From Anaerostipes butyraticus (lineage in GTDB: Bacteria; Bacillota; Clostridia; Lachnospirales; Lachnospiraceae): a stretch of 64,000 bases of DNA. The stretch is from assembly GCF_016586355.1 (NCBI RefSeq), contig NZ_BLYI01000047.1, forward strand, positions 149,211 to 213,210, in the 5' to 3' direction. Of this stretch, positions 33,404-43,033 are shown in pieces (position 1 is the stretch's first letter; every line of letters begins with the position of its first letter). Position numbers and translations under genes: made by a program. Under the pieces are notes generated by a model. That model did no database searches. It was not told the DNA's origin and saw nothing but the letters and a program-made list of their open reading frames with translations.

Positions 33404-34933
33404 ATGAGTTTATTGGAAATTGAGGGGCTGACCCATTCTCTTGGAGAAAATATTTTATATGAAAATGCGGCATTAACCTTGAATCGGGGAGAACATGCGG
33501 GTGTTGTTGGGAAAAATGGAGCGGGAAAAAGTACTTTGATCAAAATATGCACTGGGCAGCTGCCAGCAGATTCCGGGCATGTCGTCTGGGCTCCAGGGAT
33601 AAAAACAGGATGTCTGGATCAATATGCCGAAATAGAAAAGACAATGACAGTGATGGGATTTTTGAGATCTGCATTTGCTGATTTGGAAAAAGTAGAGAGG
33701 CAGATGCTGAAATATTACGAAAGAGCAGCTCAGGGAGATGAAAAGTATCTTGAGAAAGCTGCAGAGTGTCAACAAGAATTGGAAATCAGAGATTATTATT
33801 CAGCAGATACCAAAATAGAACAAGTCATGGAAGGACTGGGATTGTCATCCTTAGGCGGAGAACGTTTTATTTCTGAAATGAGCGGAGGGCAGAGAGCCAA
33901 AATAATATTGGCCAAAATTTTACTGGAAGAGCCAGATGTTCTGCTGCTGGACGAACCGACGAATTTCCTGGATCATGAGCATGTGGCGTGGCTGGCAGGA
34001 TACTTGTCTCAGATAGAAAATGCATTTCTTGTAGTTTCCCATGATGATGAATTTTTGAATCTGGTATCCAATCGGATTTTTGATGTAGATCAAAAGACGA
34101 TTACGAAATATTATGGGACTTATACAGAATTTCAGGAGAAAAAGGCAGCGCGGCAGAAAACATATGAGTGCCGGTACAATGCTCAGCAAAAAAAGATACG
34201 AGCAACAGAAGAATTTATACGAAAGAACATAGCCGGAAGAAAATCCAGGATGGCGAAAGGCAGAAGGAAACAGCTGGAAAGAATGATGAAAATAGGAACA
34301 CCAGACCAAAGAGAAGAAAAACCATTTTTTAAGTTTAGAGAAATTCCATCAAATCATACGGAGTATCTTACGGTAAAACAACTTTCAGTAGGATATGATG
34401 TCCCTATTTTGCAGGGAATTGAATTTAATCTTATGAGCGGACAGAAAGCAGTTATAACAGGATTTAATGGAATAGGAAAATCGACACTGATTAAAACACT
34501 GACAGGTCAGATAAAAAGCATAGATGGGCAATTCAGACTGTCTGATCAGGCAGAGACAGCGTACTTTGAACAGGATTTTTCATGGGAAGACAAAACAAAG
34601 ACCCCGGTTGAAATTATTTCAGAATATAATCCGGATCTAACGGCAGGGGAAGTAAGGAGATATCTTGCAAGATGTGGAATAGGAAAGAAGCATGCTTTGC
34701 AGGAAATTCATACTTTAAGCGGGGGTGAACAGGCAAAAGTAAAATTATGTCTGCTGACGCTAAAGCCCTGCAATTTTTTGATTTTAGATGAGCCGACTAA
34801 TCATCTGGATGTGACAGCAAAGGAGGCGCTGCGGGAAGCAATTATGAAGTTTCAGGGAACTGTGCTGCTGGTATCCCATGAGGAATCATTCTATAAAGAC
34901 TGGGTACAGAAGATCATTCATATTGGAAAATAG
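33404..34933 (+). CDS. ABC-F family ATPase, probable ribosome-protection (antibiotic resistance) type
   Basis: A 509-residue protein with two ABC domains and no membrane segment. Walker A motifs are GKNGAGKST (36-44) and GFNGIGKST in the second half; signatures are MSGGQRAK and LSGGEQAK; both Walker B motifs end in DEPT with catalytic Glu. The charged linker between the domains (about 235-310) is the P-site tRNA-interaction motif that, when extended, pushes drugs off the ribosome. The attenuator upstream strongly supports an antibiotic-inducible role against ribosome-targeting drugs such as lincosamides, pleuromutilins or streptogramin A. A housekeeping ABC-F would be the alternative. Confidence 0.88.
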   Translation: MSLLEIEGLTHSLGENILYENAALTLNRGEHAGVVGKNGAGKSTLIKICTGQLPADSGHVVWAPGIKTGCLDQYAEIEKTMTVMGFLRSAFADLEKVERQMLKYYERAAQGDEKYLEKAAECQQELEIRDYYSADTKIEQVMEGLGLSSLGGERFISEMSGGQRAKIILAKILLEEPDVLLLDEPTNFLDHEHVAWLAGYLSQIENAFLVVSHDDEFLNLVSNRIFDVDQKTITKYYGTYTEFQEKKAARQKTYECRYNAQQKKIRATEEFIRKNIAGRKSRMAKGRRKQLERMMKIGTPDQREEKPFFKFREIPSNHTEYLTVKQLSVGYDVPILQGIEFNLMSGQKAVITGFNGIGKSTLIKTLTGQIKSIDGQFRLSDQAETAYFEQDFSWEDKTKTPVEIISEYNPDLTAGEVRRYLARCGIGKKHALQEIHTLSGGEQAKVKLCLLTLKPCNFLILDEPTNHLDVTAKEALREAIMKFQGTVLLVSHEESFYKDWVQKIIHIGK

Positions 34934-34951
34934 AAATATGCCGCTTCAGAG

Positions 34952-35899
34952 TCAGGTATTTATATACTTCCGCGGAGAACATCCATAATATTTTCGAAAA
35001 GCTTTATAGAAGTTGCTGCTGTTGCTGCACCCCAGCATGGCGGCAATTTCTTCTATGGACAGACTGGTTCCCCGCAGCAGACTGAGAGCCCGGTCCATGC
35101 GCTGTTCCAGCAGGATCTCGGAAAAGGTGCGTCCTGTTTCCTGGTGAAGGAGAGTGGAAATATAATTCGGGTGATATGCGAAATGCTGTGCAATACTGCT
35201 TAGGGAAACTGTGTCAGTATGTTCACTGATATAGCGGATGATCTGGTCGGACAAAGTCTCGTTTTCAGGGACAGAGACAGAGTTTCGGTACTGCCGGGCG
35301 GCCTGCATCAGGAGAGTCAGAACCATAGGCTGCAGAATCTTCTGGGTATCTTCTCTGGGATTTGCGTATTCAACGACCATCATTTCCAGCAGTGTCCGGA
35401 TACAGAAAGGATCCTCAAATTTAAGGTGGATAAAGTCATCGGAATATTCATCGTTTTGTGGAGCCAGGAAAAAATGAAATAACTTCGGGTCTGATGACAA
35501 TACCGGAAGAAATGTTTTGAAAAATGACTCTTTCTGGATCAGGATGCCAATGATGATAATTTCTTCCTGACTGTGAGCCGTCAGTGCATATCCGGTGAAA
35601 GGCTGTCCAATGTAGCATTCATTCTCACAGATGGTAATGTGATTGTCATGGCGGTAGCTTAGAGCGCCATAATTTCCTTTGTATGCAAAATTAAAGAAGA
35701 AAAAATCCTGACGATGAAATAATTCCTGGATATCCGGTCCCTTATGGACACAGATCATAATCTGTTCACTGGCTTCACCGGGCCATGCAAAAGCTTTTTC
35801 AATCTGACTGCCTACCGGCAGATCTAAATATTCCCAGTCTCGTCTGGCAAACTGCTCACCGAGAGATTCCAGAGAAGAAGATAAGAGTGTATGTGCCAT
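34952..35899 (-). CDS. AraC-family transcriptional regulator
   Basis: A 315-residue regulator with an N-terminal cupin-like sensing domain (about 20-180) and a C-terminal pair of helix-turn-helix units (about 215-312: LSSIAQHFAYHPNYISTLLHQETGRTFSEILLEQRMDRA and IEEIAAMLGCSNSSNFYKAFRKYYGCSPRKYI). It probably reads a sugar or small metabolite. It is divergent from the acetyltransferase gene at 36087, which may be a target. Ribosome site AAAGGAG. Confidence 0.92.
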   Translation of the reverse strand: MAHTLLSSSLESLGEQFARRDWEYLDLPVGSQIEKAFAWPGEASEQIMICVHKGPDIQELFHRQDFFFFNFAYKGNYGALSYRHDNHITICENECYIGQPFTGYALTAHSQEEIIIIGILIQKESFFKTFLPVLSSDPKLFHFFLAPQNDEYSDDFIHLKFEDPFCIRTLLEMMVVEYANPREDTQKILQPMVLTLLMQAARQYRNSVSVPENETLSDQIIRYISEHTDTVSLSSIAQHFAYHPNYISTLLHQETGRTFSEILLEQRMDRALSLLRGTSLSIEEIAAMLGCSNSSNFYKAFRKYYGCSPRKYINT

Positions 35900-36086
35900 G
35901 TCTGTTCTCCTTTCTATGAAGCGATGCTGTCTGAAGTTCTGTTTCTAATTTATCATGAAATATGAGAAAAAGCCATATGATTTCTTAAGGCAGGATACTG
36001 AAAAATCATGTTCCGGACGATATAGTAAAAAAATATAAGTTAAAAACAGAATGACAGAGGGAAAACGGAATCTGAAGGAGGAAAAA

Positions 36087-36662
36087 ATGACAGAGTTAGA
36101 AAAATTAGACGCGGGACTGGAATATGATTTCTGGGATGAAGAAGTCAACGCAAGGAAACTTCATGCGGTAAAAGGATGTGAGAAATTAAATAAAACAGAT
36201 CAGACCGATGAGAAAGCAGTAGAGGCGGCAATCAGAGAATTATTTGATTCCGCAGGAAAGGATCCGGCGGTTCTGCCGGGATTTGCCTGTGACAACGGAA
36301 AAAACATCCATGTAGGAGAAGAATTCCTGGCAAATTATAATGTAACTATACTGGATATCGCGCCGGTTTCCATTGGCGATTATGTAATGATCGGGCCGAA
36401 TACACTGATCACAACAGTGAACCATCCAATGTCACCGAAGAAAAGGCGCCGGCACCTGGGACAGGCAAAGCCGGTCACCATAGGAAATGATGTTTGGATT
36501 GGAGGCGGCTGCACTATACTGCCGGGAGTTGTCATAGGAAATAATGTGGTTGTGGCAGCAGGAGCCGTCGTGACGAAAGATGTTCCGGATAATTGTCTTG
36601 TAGGAGGTGTTCCGGCAAAGTTTATCAGAGAGATAGAAGATGATACAAAACAGGGAAGATAA
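36087..36662 (+). CDS. Maltose O-acetyltransferase-like protein
   Basis: A 191-residue hexapeptide-repeat acetyltransferase. An N-terminal helical region (about 1-55) precedes the beta-helix with NYNVTILDIAPVSIGDYVMIGPNTLITTVNHPM (catalytic His) and the end motif AVVTKDVPDNCLVGGVPAKFIREI. It is a second member of the family in this window (compare 23201-23773) but clearly distinct in sequence. The ATG at 36087 follows AAGGAGG; twelve codons further upstream are open but not translated from any ribosome site. Confidence 0.9.
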   Translation: MTELEKLDAGLEYDFWDEEVNARKLHAVKGCEKLNKTDQTDEKAVEAAIRELFDSAGKDPAVLPGFACDNGKNIHVGEEFLANYNVTILDIAPVSIGDYVMIGPNTLITTVNHPMSPKKRRRHLGQAKPVTIGNDVWIGGGCTILPGVVIGNNVVVAAGAVVTKDVPDNCLVGGVPAKFIREIEDDTKQGR

Positions 36663-36724
36663 GGAGAAAGAATTCTGCTGTTTTGAGGCTGCAGAAATAT
36701 TAGTGGAACTAAAAGAATGATACA

Positions 36725-36763
36725 GAAACCATGGAGGGATACGGATAACTTCATGGTTTTTTG
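36725..36763 (+). terminator. Terminator after the acetyltransferase gene
   Basis: AAACCATG pairs with CATGGTTT over an 18-base loop, followed by TTTT. Confidence 0.7.
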
Positions 36764-36855
36764 CCGTCCTTTCTCAGTTGTTCTGGAGGAAAAGAGACCT
36801 GGGGTTGACATAAAATAAGAAATAGAACAGAATAGAAGGAGAGAAGGAGGACATC

Positions 36856-37800
36856 ATGGAGAATTTAATTTTCAGCCTGAATGCGACAGTTCCGATTTTT
36901 CTGATGATGATTCTGGGACTGCTGTTTAAAAAAATCGGATGGATCGATGACGATTTTGCGTCCAAAATGAATAAATTTGTATTTCTTGTGCCGCTGCCGG
37001 TCCTGGTATTTGAGGATCTGGCAACGGTTGATTTTTCTAAAGTATGGGATTTGAAATTTGTACTTTTTTGTTTTGCGGCAACACTGATCAGCATAGGAAT
37101 TTCTATGGGGATTTCTTTTTTATGGAAGGATAAATCCATTCAGGGAGAGTTTATACAGGCATCTTATCGAAGCAGCGCCGCTCTGCTTGGAATTGCGTTT
37201 ATCCAGAATATATATGGCGATGCAGGAATGGCGCCGCTGATGATCATCGGAAGTGTGCCTCTTTACAATATCATGGCGGTTGTGGTCCTGTCATTTTTTC
37301 AGCCGCAGCCTCAGAAAATGACCAGAGAGGTCTGGGCAAAAACTTTTAAGGGAATTATTACAAATCCGATCATTATCGGCATTGCGGCGGGACTGATCTG
37401 GTCTGCCCTGAGGATTCCAATGCCGGCGATCGTAGGGAAAACGGTTTCGAATATAGGATCCTGCGCTACGCCTCTCGGCCTTATGGCGATGGGAGCTACG
37501 TTTGACATCAGAAAAGCATTTCAGAAGGTAAAACCTGCGGCTGTGGCATCCTTGATGAAACTGGCAGGTTTTGCAGCGGTTTTCCTTCCGGCAGCGGTAG
37601 CACTTGGATTTCGAAGAGAACAGCTGGTGGCAATCCTGATCATGTTAGGATCCGCCACAACAGTCAGCTGTTATGTTATGGCAAAAAATATGGGACATGA
37701 AGGAACTCTGACTTCAAGCACCGTTATGCTGACTACATTGTTCAGTGCTTTTACAGTGACGGGATGGCTGTATATCTTAAAAAGTATGTCCCTTATATAA
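36856..37800 (+). CDS. AEC (auxin efflux carrier) family transporter
   Basis: A 314-residue membrane protein with about ten helices in two five-helix repeats. FLMMILGLLFKKIGWIDDDFASKMNKFVFLVPLPVLVF in the first repeat and IGSCATPLGLMAMGATF at the crossover are typical for AEC/membrane transport proteins, which carry organic acids such as malate or malonate. The substrate is not resolved. Ribosome site AAGGAGGAC. Monocistronic in appearance. Confidence 0.9.
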   Translation: MENLIFSLNATVPIFLMMILGLLFKKIGWIDDDFASKMNKFVFLVPLPVLVFEDLATVDFSKVWDLKFVLFCFAATLISIGISMGISFLWKDKSIQGEFIQASYRSSAALLGIAFIQNIYGDAGMAPLMIIGSVPLYNIMAVVVLSFFQPQPQKMTREVWAKTFKGIITNPIIIGIAAGLIWSALRIPMPAIVGKTVSNIGSCATPLGLMAMGATFDIRKAFQKVKPAAVASLMKLAGFAAVFLPAAVALGFRREQLVAILIMLGSATTVSCYVMAKNMGHEGTLTSSTVMLTTLFSAFTVTGWLYILKSMSLI

Positions 37801-37837
37801 ACAGATATTCTGCCGATATAGAAATGTATAAGAGGAT

Positions 37838-37916
37838 TGTATTGGATTCAATACATAAATATGATAGAATGTGAGAATAGGATGAAATTATTGGGAAGAA
37901 TACGTAAAGTATTCTT
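37838..37916 (+). promoter_or_regulatory. Dyad and hairpin in the region before the debranching enzyme gene
   Basis: TGTATTG-N4-CAATACA (37838-37855) is an exact inverted repeat lying about where a -35 would be relative to TATGAT at 37860-37865. AAGAATAC-N5-GTATTCTT (37896-37916) is a second exact hairpin near the expected 5' end of the mRNA. The first may be an operator. Confidence 0.4.
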
Positions 37917-37938
37917 GAAAAAAGGATGGATAAAAACT

Positions 37939-40092
37939 ATGAAGCGATATTTTGATAATTATATGATAAAACATCCGGTATCAGTTCAGCCAATGATGGA
38001 AATCGAAGGATTTCTTGTACGTCCAGGTATGTTTGATTTAAATGGTGCGACAGAATTGCCAATCGGGGTCAATTTTACAATCCATACCAGCGGAGGGACG
38101 GGATGTGAACTGCTTTTATTTCATGTAGGAGAAGAAGAGCCATATGCGGTGATTCCGTTTCCGGAATCGTATAAGATCGGGGATGTTTATTCCATGATCG
38201 TGTTTGAATTAGATATTAATGAATTTGAGTATGCTTACCGGATTGACGGTCCGCATGAACCGGAAAAGGGGCTGCTTTTTGATAAAAATAATATTTTACT
38301 GGATCCTTATGCCAGAGCGGTGGCAGGAAGAAGAACATGGGGAAAGAAGCGTCAGGCAACGTATCATGCCCGTGTCGTAAAAGATGTGTTTGACTGGGGA
38401 GACCGGCCGCAGTCCGACCGGGAGATGAGTGACCTGATCATATATGAACTCCATGTGAGGGGATTTACAAAACATCCTTCTTCCAATGTAAAACATGGAG
38501 GAACATTCGAGGGCCTGAAGGAGAAGATCCCTTATCTGAAAGAACTGGGCATCAACGCCGTAGAACTGATGCCGGTCTTCGAGTTTGATGAGACGATCAA
38601 TGCCAGGGAAGTGGATGGAAATACCCTTTTGGAGTACTGGGGATATAATACCGTCAGTTATTTTTCACCGAACAATAACTACGCGGCATTGGATGATTTT
38701 AAGAAGGAAGGCTGGGAGTTAAAAGAACTGATCCGGGAACTTCATGAGAATGGAATCGAAGTCATACTGGATGTGGTATTTAACCATACGGCAGAGGGAA
38801 ATGAAGACGGCCCAAGTTTCTGCTTTAAAGGAATTGATAACAATATATATTATATTCTTACGCCGGACGGTAAATATTATAATTTCAGCGGCTGCGGAAA
38901 TACATTAAACTGCAATCATCCGATCGTTCAGCAGATGATTCTGGAATGTCTCAGATACTGGACGATCAATTACCGGGTGGACGGTTTCCGTTTTGACCTT
39001 GCCAGTATTCTTGGAAGAAACGAGGACGGCATGCCAATGAATAATCCGCCGCTGCTTAAGAATCTGGCGTATGATCCGATTCTTAAAAATGTGAAGCTGA
39101 TCGCGGAAGCATGGGATGCGGACGGACTGTATCAGGTTGGAAGCTTTCCGGCCAACCGCCGGTGGGCAGAATGGAATGGAAGATACCGGGATGCGGTCAG
39201 AGGTTTCCTGAAGGGAGATTTCTGGGAATCCTGGAATGCCGCGTGGAGTATTTCGGGATCCGGAGATCTGTATGGAGATCTTTATAATGAATATAATGGA
39301 CATTACGCAGGATACAATTCCAGTGTCAATTTTTTGACTTGTCATGATGGATTTACCCTGTATGATCTGTATTCTTATAATACAAAACATAACGAAGCCA
39401 ATGGATGGAATAATACCGATGGATCCGATGATAACCGAAGCTGGAACTGCGGGGCGGAAGGAGAGACCGATGATCCGGAAGTGCTGAATCTGAGATTCCG
39501 TATGATCCGCAATGCCTGTACCGTACTGATGTGCAGCAGGGGAACGCCGATGTTTCTGGCGGGTGACGAATTTGGCAATACCCAGTTTGGTAATAACAAT
39601 GCTTATTGTCAGGATAATGAGATTTCCTGGCTGGACTGGAGTCTTCTGGATAAGAATCAGGATCTGTTTGAATTTTTTAAGTTTATGATTGCTTATCGAA
39701 AGAAACATCCATCGATCCGTAAAAAATTACCGGATGCTCAGTGTGGAATCGAAGGACTTTCTACTTATAATATTCATGCGGAGAAGATGACAGTATCCCG
39801 GGACGACAGGATTTTCTCCAACGTATTTGCAGGATATGACGAGACTCAGCAGCAGGATGATCTTGTTTATATTACGATCAATGCTTACTGGGATGAGATT
39901 GAGATCCGGCTGCCGGATATCGGTGAAAACATGTCATGGTATTTAAGTGTCGATACCTTTGGAGATGAAGAGGGAAATTACTGCTTTTCAGAAGAAAAAG
40001 AGAGAAGGATAAAAGGAAGTTATGTCATGCGTCCGAGAACTGTGGCGGTCTTTACCGGAAGAAAAAATCCGGAAGTATCCAGTGAAGCATAA
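37939..40092 (+). CDS. glgX: Glycogen debranching enzyme (isoamylase/GlgX type, CBM48 + GH13)
   Basis: A cytosolic alpha-1,6-glucosidase of 717 residues acting on glycogen or limit dextrins. The N-terminal CBM48 domain (about 15-135) is followed by the GH13 barrel with catalytic triad Asp353 (DGFRFDLAS), Glu390 (AEAWD) and Asp470 (LTCHDGFT), and a C-terminal beta domain (about 600-717). The isoamylase subgroup is indicated by NTLNCNHP. The start at ATG 37939 follows AAAGGATGG; an open extension of 34 codons upstream (to 37837) would overlap the promoter dyad and is rejected. No other glycogen gene is next to it. Confidence 0.9.
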   Translation: MKRYFDNYMIKHPVSVQPMMEIEGFLVRPGMFDLNGATELPIGVNFTIHTSGGTGCELLLFHVGEEEPYAVIPFPESYKIGDVYSMIVFELDINEFEYAYRIDGPHEPEKGLLFDKNNILLDPYARAVAGRRTWGKKRQATYHARVVKDVFDWGDRPQSDREMSDLIIYELHVRGFTKHPSSNVKHGGTFEGLKEKIPYLKELGINAVELMPVFEFDETINAREVDGNTLLEYWGYNTVSYFSPNNNYAALDDFKKEGWELKELIRELHENGIEVILDVVFNHTAEGNEDGPSFCFKGIDNNIYYILTPDGKYYNFSGCGNTLNCNHPIVQQMILECLRYWTINYRVDGFRFDLASILGRNEDGMPMNNPPLLKNLAYDPILKNVKLIAEAWDADGLYQVGSFPANRRWAEWNGRYRDAVRGFLKGDFWESWNAAWSISGSGDLYGDLYNEYNGHYAGYNSSVNFLTCHDGFTLYDLYSYNTKHNEANGWNNTDGSDDNRSWNCGAEGETDDPEVLNLRFRMIRNACTVLMCSRGTPMFLAGDEFGNTQFGNNNAYCQDNEISWLDWSLLDKNQDLFEFFKFMIAYRKKHPSIRKKLPDAQCGIEGLSTYNIHAEKMTVSRDDRIFSNVFAGYDETQQQDDLVYITINAYWDEIEIRLPDIGENMSWYLSVDTFGDEEGNYCFSEEKERRIKGSYVMRPRTVAVFTGRKNPEVSSEA

Positions 40093-40175
40093 ACTCCTGT
40101 CGTTTCAGACGGAGAGAAGCAATAAAATGAAAACACCTCATATGGTATGAGATAGTACCAGGAAAGGAGATGCCT

Positions 40176-40436
40176 ATGAAATGCCCAGTATGTAAAGATG
40201 TGACTTTGCTGATGTCGGAGAAACACGGTGTGGAAATTGATTATTGTCCGGAGTGCCGTGGAATCTGGCTGGACCGGGGAGAACTGGATAAGATCATAGA
40301 AAGAGCGTCTGCATATGACGATGGATATGATCGTGACGAGAAACCAAAGAGCAAAGAGAAATCAAAACACAATCAGAAGCCGAAAAAGAAGAGTGCGTTT
40401 TTAGGAGATATCCTTGAAATCTTCGGTGGAGACTGA
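40176..40436 (+). CDS. Zinc-ribbon (zf-TFIIB-like) protein
   Basis: An 86-residue protein with one zinc ribbon, CPVC...CPECRGIWLDRGELDKI (about 3-45), and a Lys-rich tail ending in a short hydrophobic helix. This family is widespread and uncharacterised; it may bind nucleic acid. The ATG at 40176 is chosen because AAAGGAG precedes it by six bases; the ATG at 40170 overlaps that ribosome site. Confidence 0.85.
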   Translation: MKCPVCKDVTLLMSEKHGVEIDYCPECRGIWLDRGELDKIIERASAYDDGYDRDEKPKSKEKSKHNQKPKKKSAFLGDILEIFGGD

Positions 40437-40456
40437 TCCGGTGAAGAAAAACAAAT

Positions 40457-40494
40457 TAGGCAGCCACTGTGAAAACAGCAGGCTGCCTTTGACT
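40457..40494. terminator. Bidirectional terminator between the zinc-ribbon and AGCS genes
   Basis: AGGCAGCC and GGCTGCCT are exact inverses with short A/T flanks. Confidence 0.75.
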
Positions 40495-40498
40495 ATTC

Positions 40499-41875
40499 TT
40501 AAAAATATTTTCTAACTAATTGAACGACAGTTCCGGAAAGCAGGAACAGAGCAATCAGGTTTGGAATGGACATAAGGCCGTTAAAGGTTTCGGCAATGCT
40601 CCATAAAAGCCCAAGATTTACTGTCGCGCCGAGAATGGATACCAGAGAGTATACGACCATAAACGGCTTGATGACCTTGGAAGAAAATAGGAATTCGATG
40701 CATCTTGCGCCGTATAATCCCCATCCGATGATCGTGGAGAAGGCAAAACAGCACAGAGCAACCGCGGTAAAAATAGAAATCCAGCTGCCGTAAGTTGAAG
40801 TAAGTCCAAGGATTGTAAGTTCAGCTCCGGCTGCGTTTCCGTAATCAACAGGAACTCCGCTGCACAAAATGACCAGGGCAGTCATGGTGCAGATAACGAT
40901 CGTATCGGTAAATACCTCAAAAATTCCGAACAGTCCCTGTTTTACTGGTTCATCGGTATCGGCGCAGGCATGGGCGATGGAGCCGGTACCTAATCCTGCC
41001 TCATTGGAAAAAATACCTCTGGAGACACCTTTCTTCATGCTCAGGAAGAAACTTCCCACAACGCCTCCGGTTACAGAAGACGGCTGAAAAGCGCCGGCAA
41101 AGATGGAGGCGAAGACTCCGGGAACCCTCTGGATATTCAAAATGATGACGCCGAGAGACAGTGCAATGTAAATGACAGCCATAAACGGCACCAGTTTTTC
41201 AGTTACACTTCCGATTCTTTTAATTCCTCCAAGAAGGATCAGGCCGACTAAAACTGCGATGACAATGCCAAGAATGATATTAGAAGTTTTAGTATAAGCC
41301 GGATCCAGAAGATGAAAATTGATCAGGGCAGAATTGATCGCCGTTGTGATCGTATTGACCTGTGTGGCGTTTCCGGTGCCGAAGACAGTAAGAACGCCAA
41401 AAGCGGAAAATACAAAAGCGAGCCAGTGCCAGTGCCTGGAAAGTCCGTTTTTTATGTAATACATCGGACCGCCCACATAGTCCCCATCTTTGTTCCTTTC
41501 ACGAAAATGAACGGCCAGGGTAACTTCAGAGAATTTAGTGCACATCCCAAGGAAAGCAGAAATCCACATCCAGAATACGGCGCCTGGTCCGCCAATGGCG
41601 ATGGCCCCGGCAACGCCGGCGATATTTCCGGTTCCTACTGTGGCGGCGAGAGCGGTACAGACAGCCTGAAATGGCGTCAGAGCTCCGTCAGAAGCCGTTT
41701 GTTTTTGAAATACTTTTCCAAGAGTGGATCGGATCGCATAGGCAAATTTCCGGATTTGAATGAAACGGGTCCGGAGACTTAAGTAAAGGCCGACGCCGAT
41801 AATACATATCATGGCGGGAACGCCCCAGATAAAATTGTTGACAGCAGTATTAACAGATTCAATGATGTCCAGCAT
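40499..41875 (-). CDS. Alanine/glycine:cation symporter (AGCS family)
   Basis: A 458-residue sodium-amino acid symporter with about ten to eleven helices. The family signature GTGNIAGVAGAIAIGGPGAVFWMW is near residues 90-115 and NEAGLGTGSIAHA lies in the second half. Members import alanine or glycine with Na+. The ATG at 41875 follows AAGGAAGG; the longer open frame to 41947 begins without a ribosome site. It is divergent from the dihydrouridine synthase gene. Confidence 0.93.
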   Translation of the reverse strand: MLDIIESVNTAVNNFIWGVPAMICIIGVGLYLSLRTRFIQIRKFAYAIRSTLGKVFQKQTASDGALTPFQAVCTALAATVGTGNIAGVAGAIAIGGPGAVFWMWISAFLGMCTKFSEVTLAVHFRERNKDGDYVGGPMYYIKNGLSRHWHWLAFVFSAFGVLTVFGTGNATQVNTITTAINSALINFHLLDPAYTKTSNIILGIVIAVLVGLILLGGIKRIGSVTEKLVPFMAVIYIALSLGVIILNIQRVPGVFASIFAGAFQPSSVTGGVVGSFFLSMKKGVSRGIFSNEAGLGTGSIAHACADTDEPVKQGLFGIFEVFTDTIVICTMTALVILCSGVPVDYGNAAGAELTILGLTSTYGSWISIFTAVALCCFAFSTIIGWGLYGARCIEFLFSSKVIKPFMVVYSLVSILGATVNLGLLWSIAETFNGLMSIPNLIALFLLSGTVVQLVRKYF

Positions 41876-41979
41876 ATTGTAATATCCTTCCTTTTTCATT
41901 TTGAGTGTCGTTTTGACGCGGACACACTGTTGAAAATCATACCACATATTTTTGAGAATGTATAGATATTTATCGTAAG

Positions 41980-42008
41980 TTGGAAAAGAGATGACAAACG
42001 GTTATAAT
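41980..42008 (+). promoter_or_regulatory. Promoter of the dus-degV pair
   Basis: TTGGAA (41980-41985) and TATAAT (42003-42008), spacer 17, about 30 bases before the start codon. Confidence 0.65.
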
Positions 42009-42039
42009 AGTCTTGAAAAAAGGAAACAGGAGAAATCAG

Positions 42040-42987
42040 ATGAAATTTTATCTTGCGCCGATGGAAGGCATTACTATTTTTATTTATCGAAATGCGTATG
42101 CACGTTTTTTTGGTGATATGGACAAATATTTTACTCCGTTTATCATGCCAAACAAAAAAAGGATTTTCAGGACGAGGGAGCTTCAGGATGTGCTGCCGGA
42201 GCACAATGAAGGAATCAGCCTGGTTCCACAGATCCTCACCAGAAAATCAGAAGAATTTATAAAGACAGCAAAAGAACTTCGGAATATGGGATATGATGAA
42301 GTAAATCTGAATCTGGGCTGTCCTTCCAGGACAGTAGTTACAAAGGGCAGGGGATCAGGATTTTTAAAAGATCTGGAGGAATTGGACCGGTTTTTTACTG
42401 AAATATTTGAGAAACTGGATATGAAGATTTCCGTGAAGACGAGAATCGGGCTTTATGATCTGGAAGAATTTGAGGAAATCATGGAAGTGTACAACCGGTA
42501 TCCGATCCATGAACTGATCATCCATCCAAGGCTGCAGAAAGAGTTTTATAATGGAACGGTACATATGGATGCTTTCCGATCAGGATGGGAGAAGAGCAAA
42601 AATCCTGTCTGTTATAACGGGGATATTGTCCGGGCAGAAGATTACCAGAAGCTGATCAAAGAGTTTCCAAAACTGGGAGCTGTGATGATTGGAAGAGGCA
42701 TTTTGAGAAATCCTGCCCTGGCAGGGCAGATCCGCAGCGGGAAGAAACTGGAAAAGAAAGATCTGCGGGCTATGCATGACCAGATTTACAGAGATTATCA
42801 GGAATATCTTTCCGGTGAAAAGAATATTCTATTTAAAATGAAAGATTTCTGGACGAATCCGATACAGGTATTTACCGGTTCTGAAAAATATGCAAAGAAA
42901 ATACGCAAGGTTCAAAGGCTGAAGGAATATGAGAAAATCATAGATTCTCTGTTTCGGGAACAGGACATCGCGGAAGAATTGTGCTAA
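42040..42987 (+). CDS. dus: tRNA-dihydrouridine synthase
   Basis: A 315-residue FMN enzyme that reduces uridines in tRNA D-loops with NADPH. YLAPMEGIT at the N-terminus, the catalytic Cys94 in NLNLGCPSRTV, KTRIG, and the FMN phosphate loop around VMIGRGILRNP are all present. Sequence does not place it in DusA, B or C with certainty. The ATG at 42040 follows AGGAG by seven bases. The DegV gene follows after 46 bases. Confidence 0.94.
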   Translation: MKFYLAPMEGITIFIYRNAYARFFGDMDKYFTPFIMPNKKRIFRTRELQDVLPEHNEGISLVPQILTRKSEEFIKTAKELRNMGYDEVNLNLGCPSRTVVTKGRGSGFLKDLEELDRFFTEIFEKLDMKISVKTRIGLYDLEEFEEIMEVYNRYPIHELIIHPRLQKEFYNGTVHMDAFRSGWEKSKNPVCYNGDIVRAEDYQKLIKEFPKLGAVMIGRGILRNPALAGQIRSGKKLEKKDLRAMHDQIYRDYQEYLSGEKNILFKMKDFWTNPIQVFTGSEKYAKKIRKVQRLKEYEKIIDSLFREQDIAEELC

Positions 42988-43033
42988 CATATAAGATGTA
43001 AAAGAAATGTCAGACGGAAAAGAGGTCATGCTT

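Noticed and set aside
38905..39708. 267-codon minus-strand frame inside the debranching enzyme gene
   Set aside because: Antisense shadow of a GH13 frame with catalytic residues in place.
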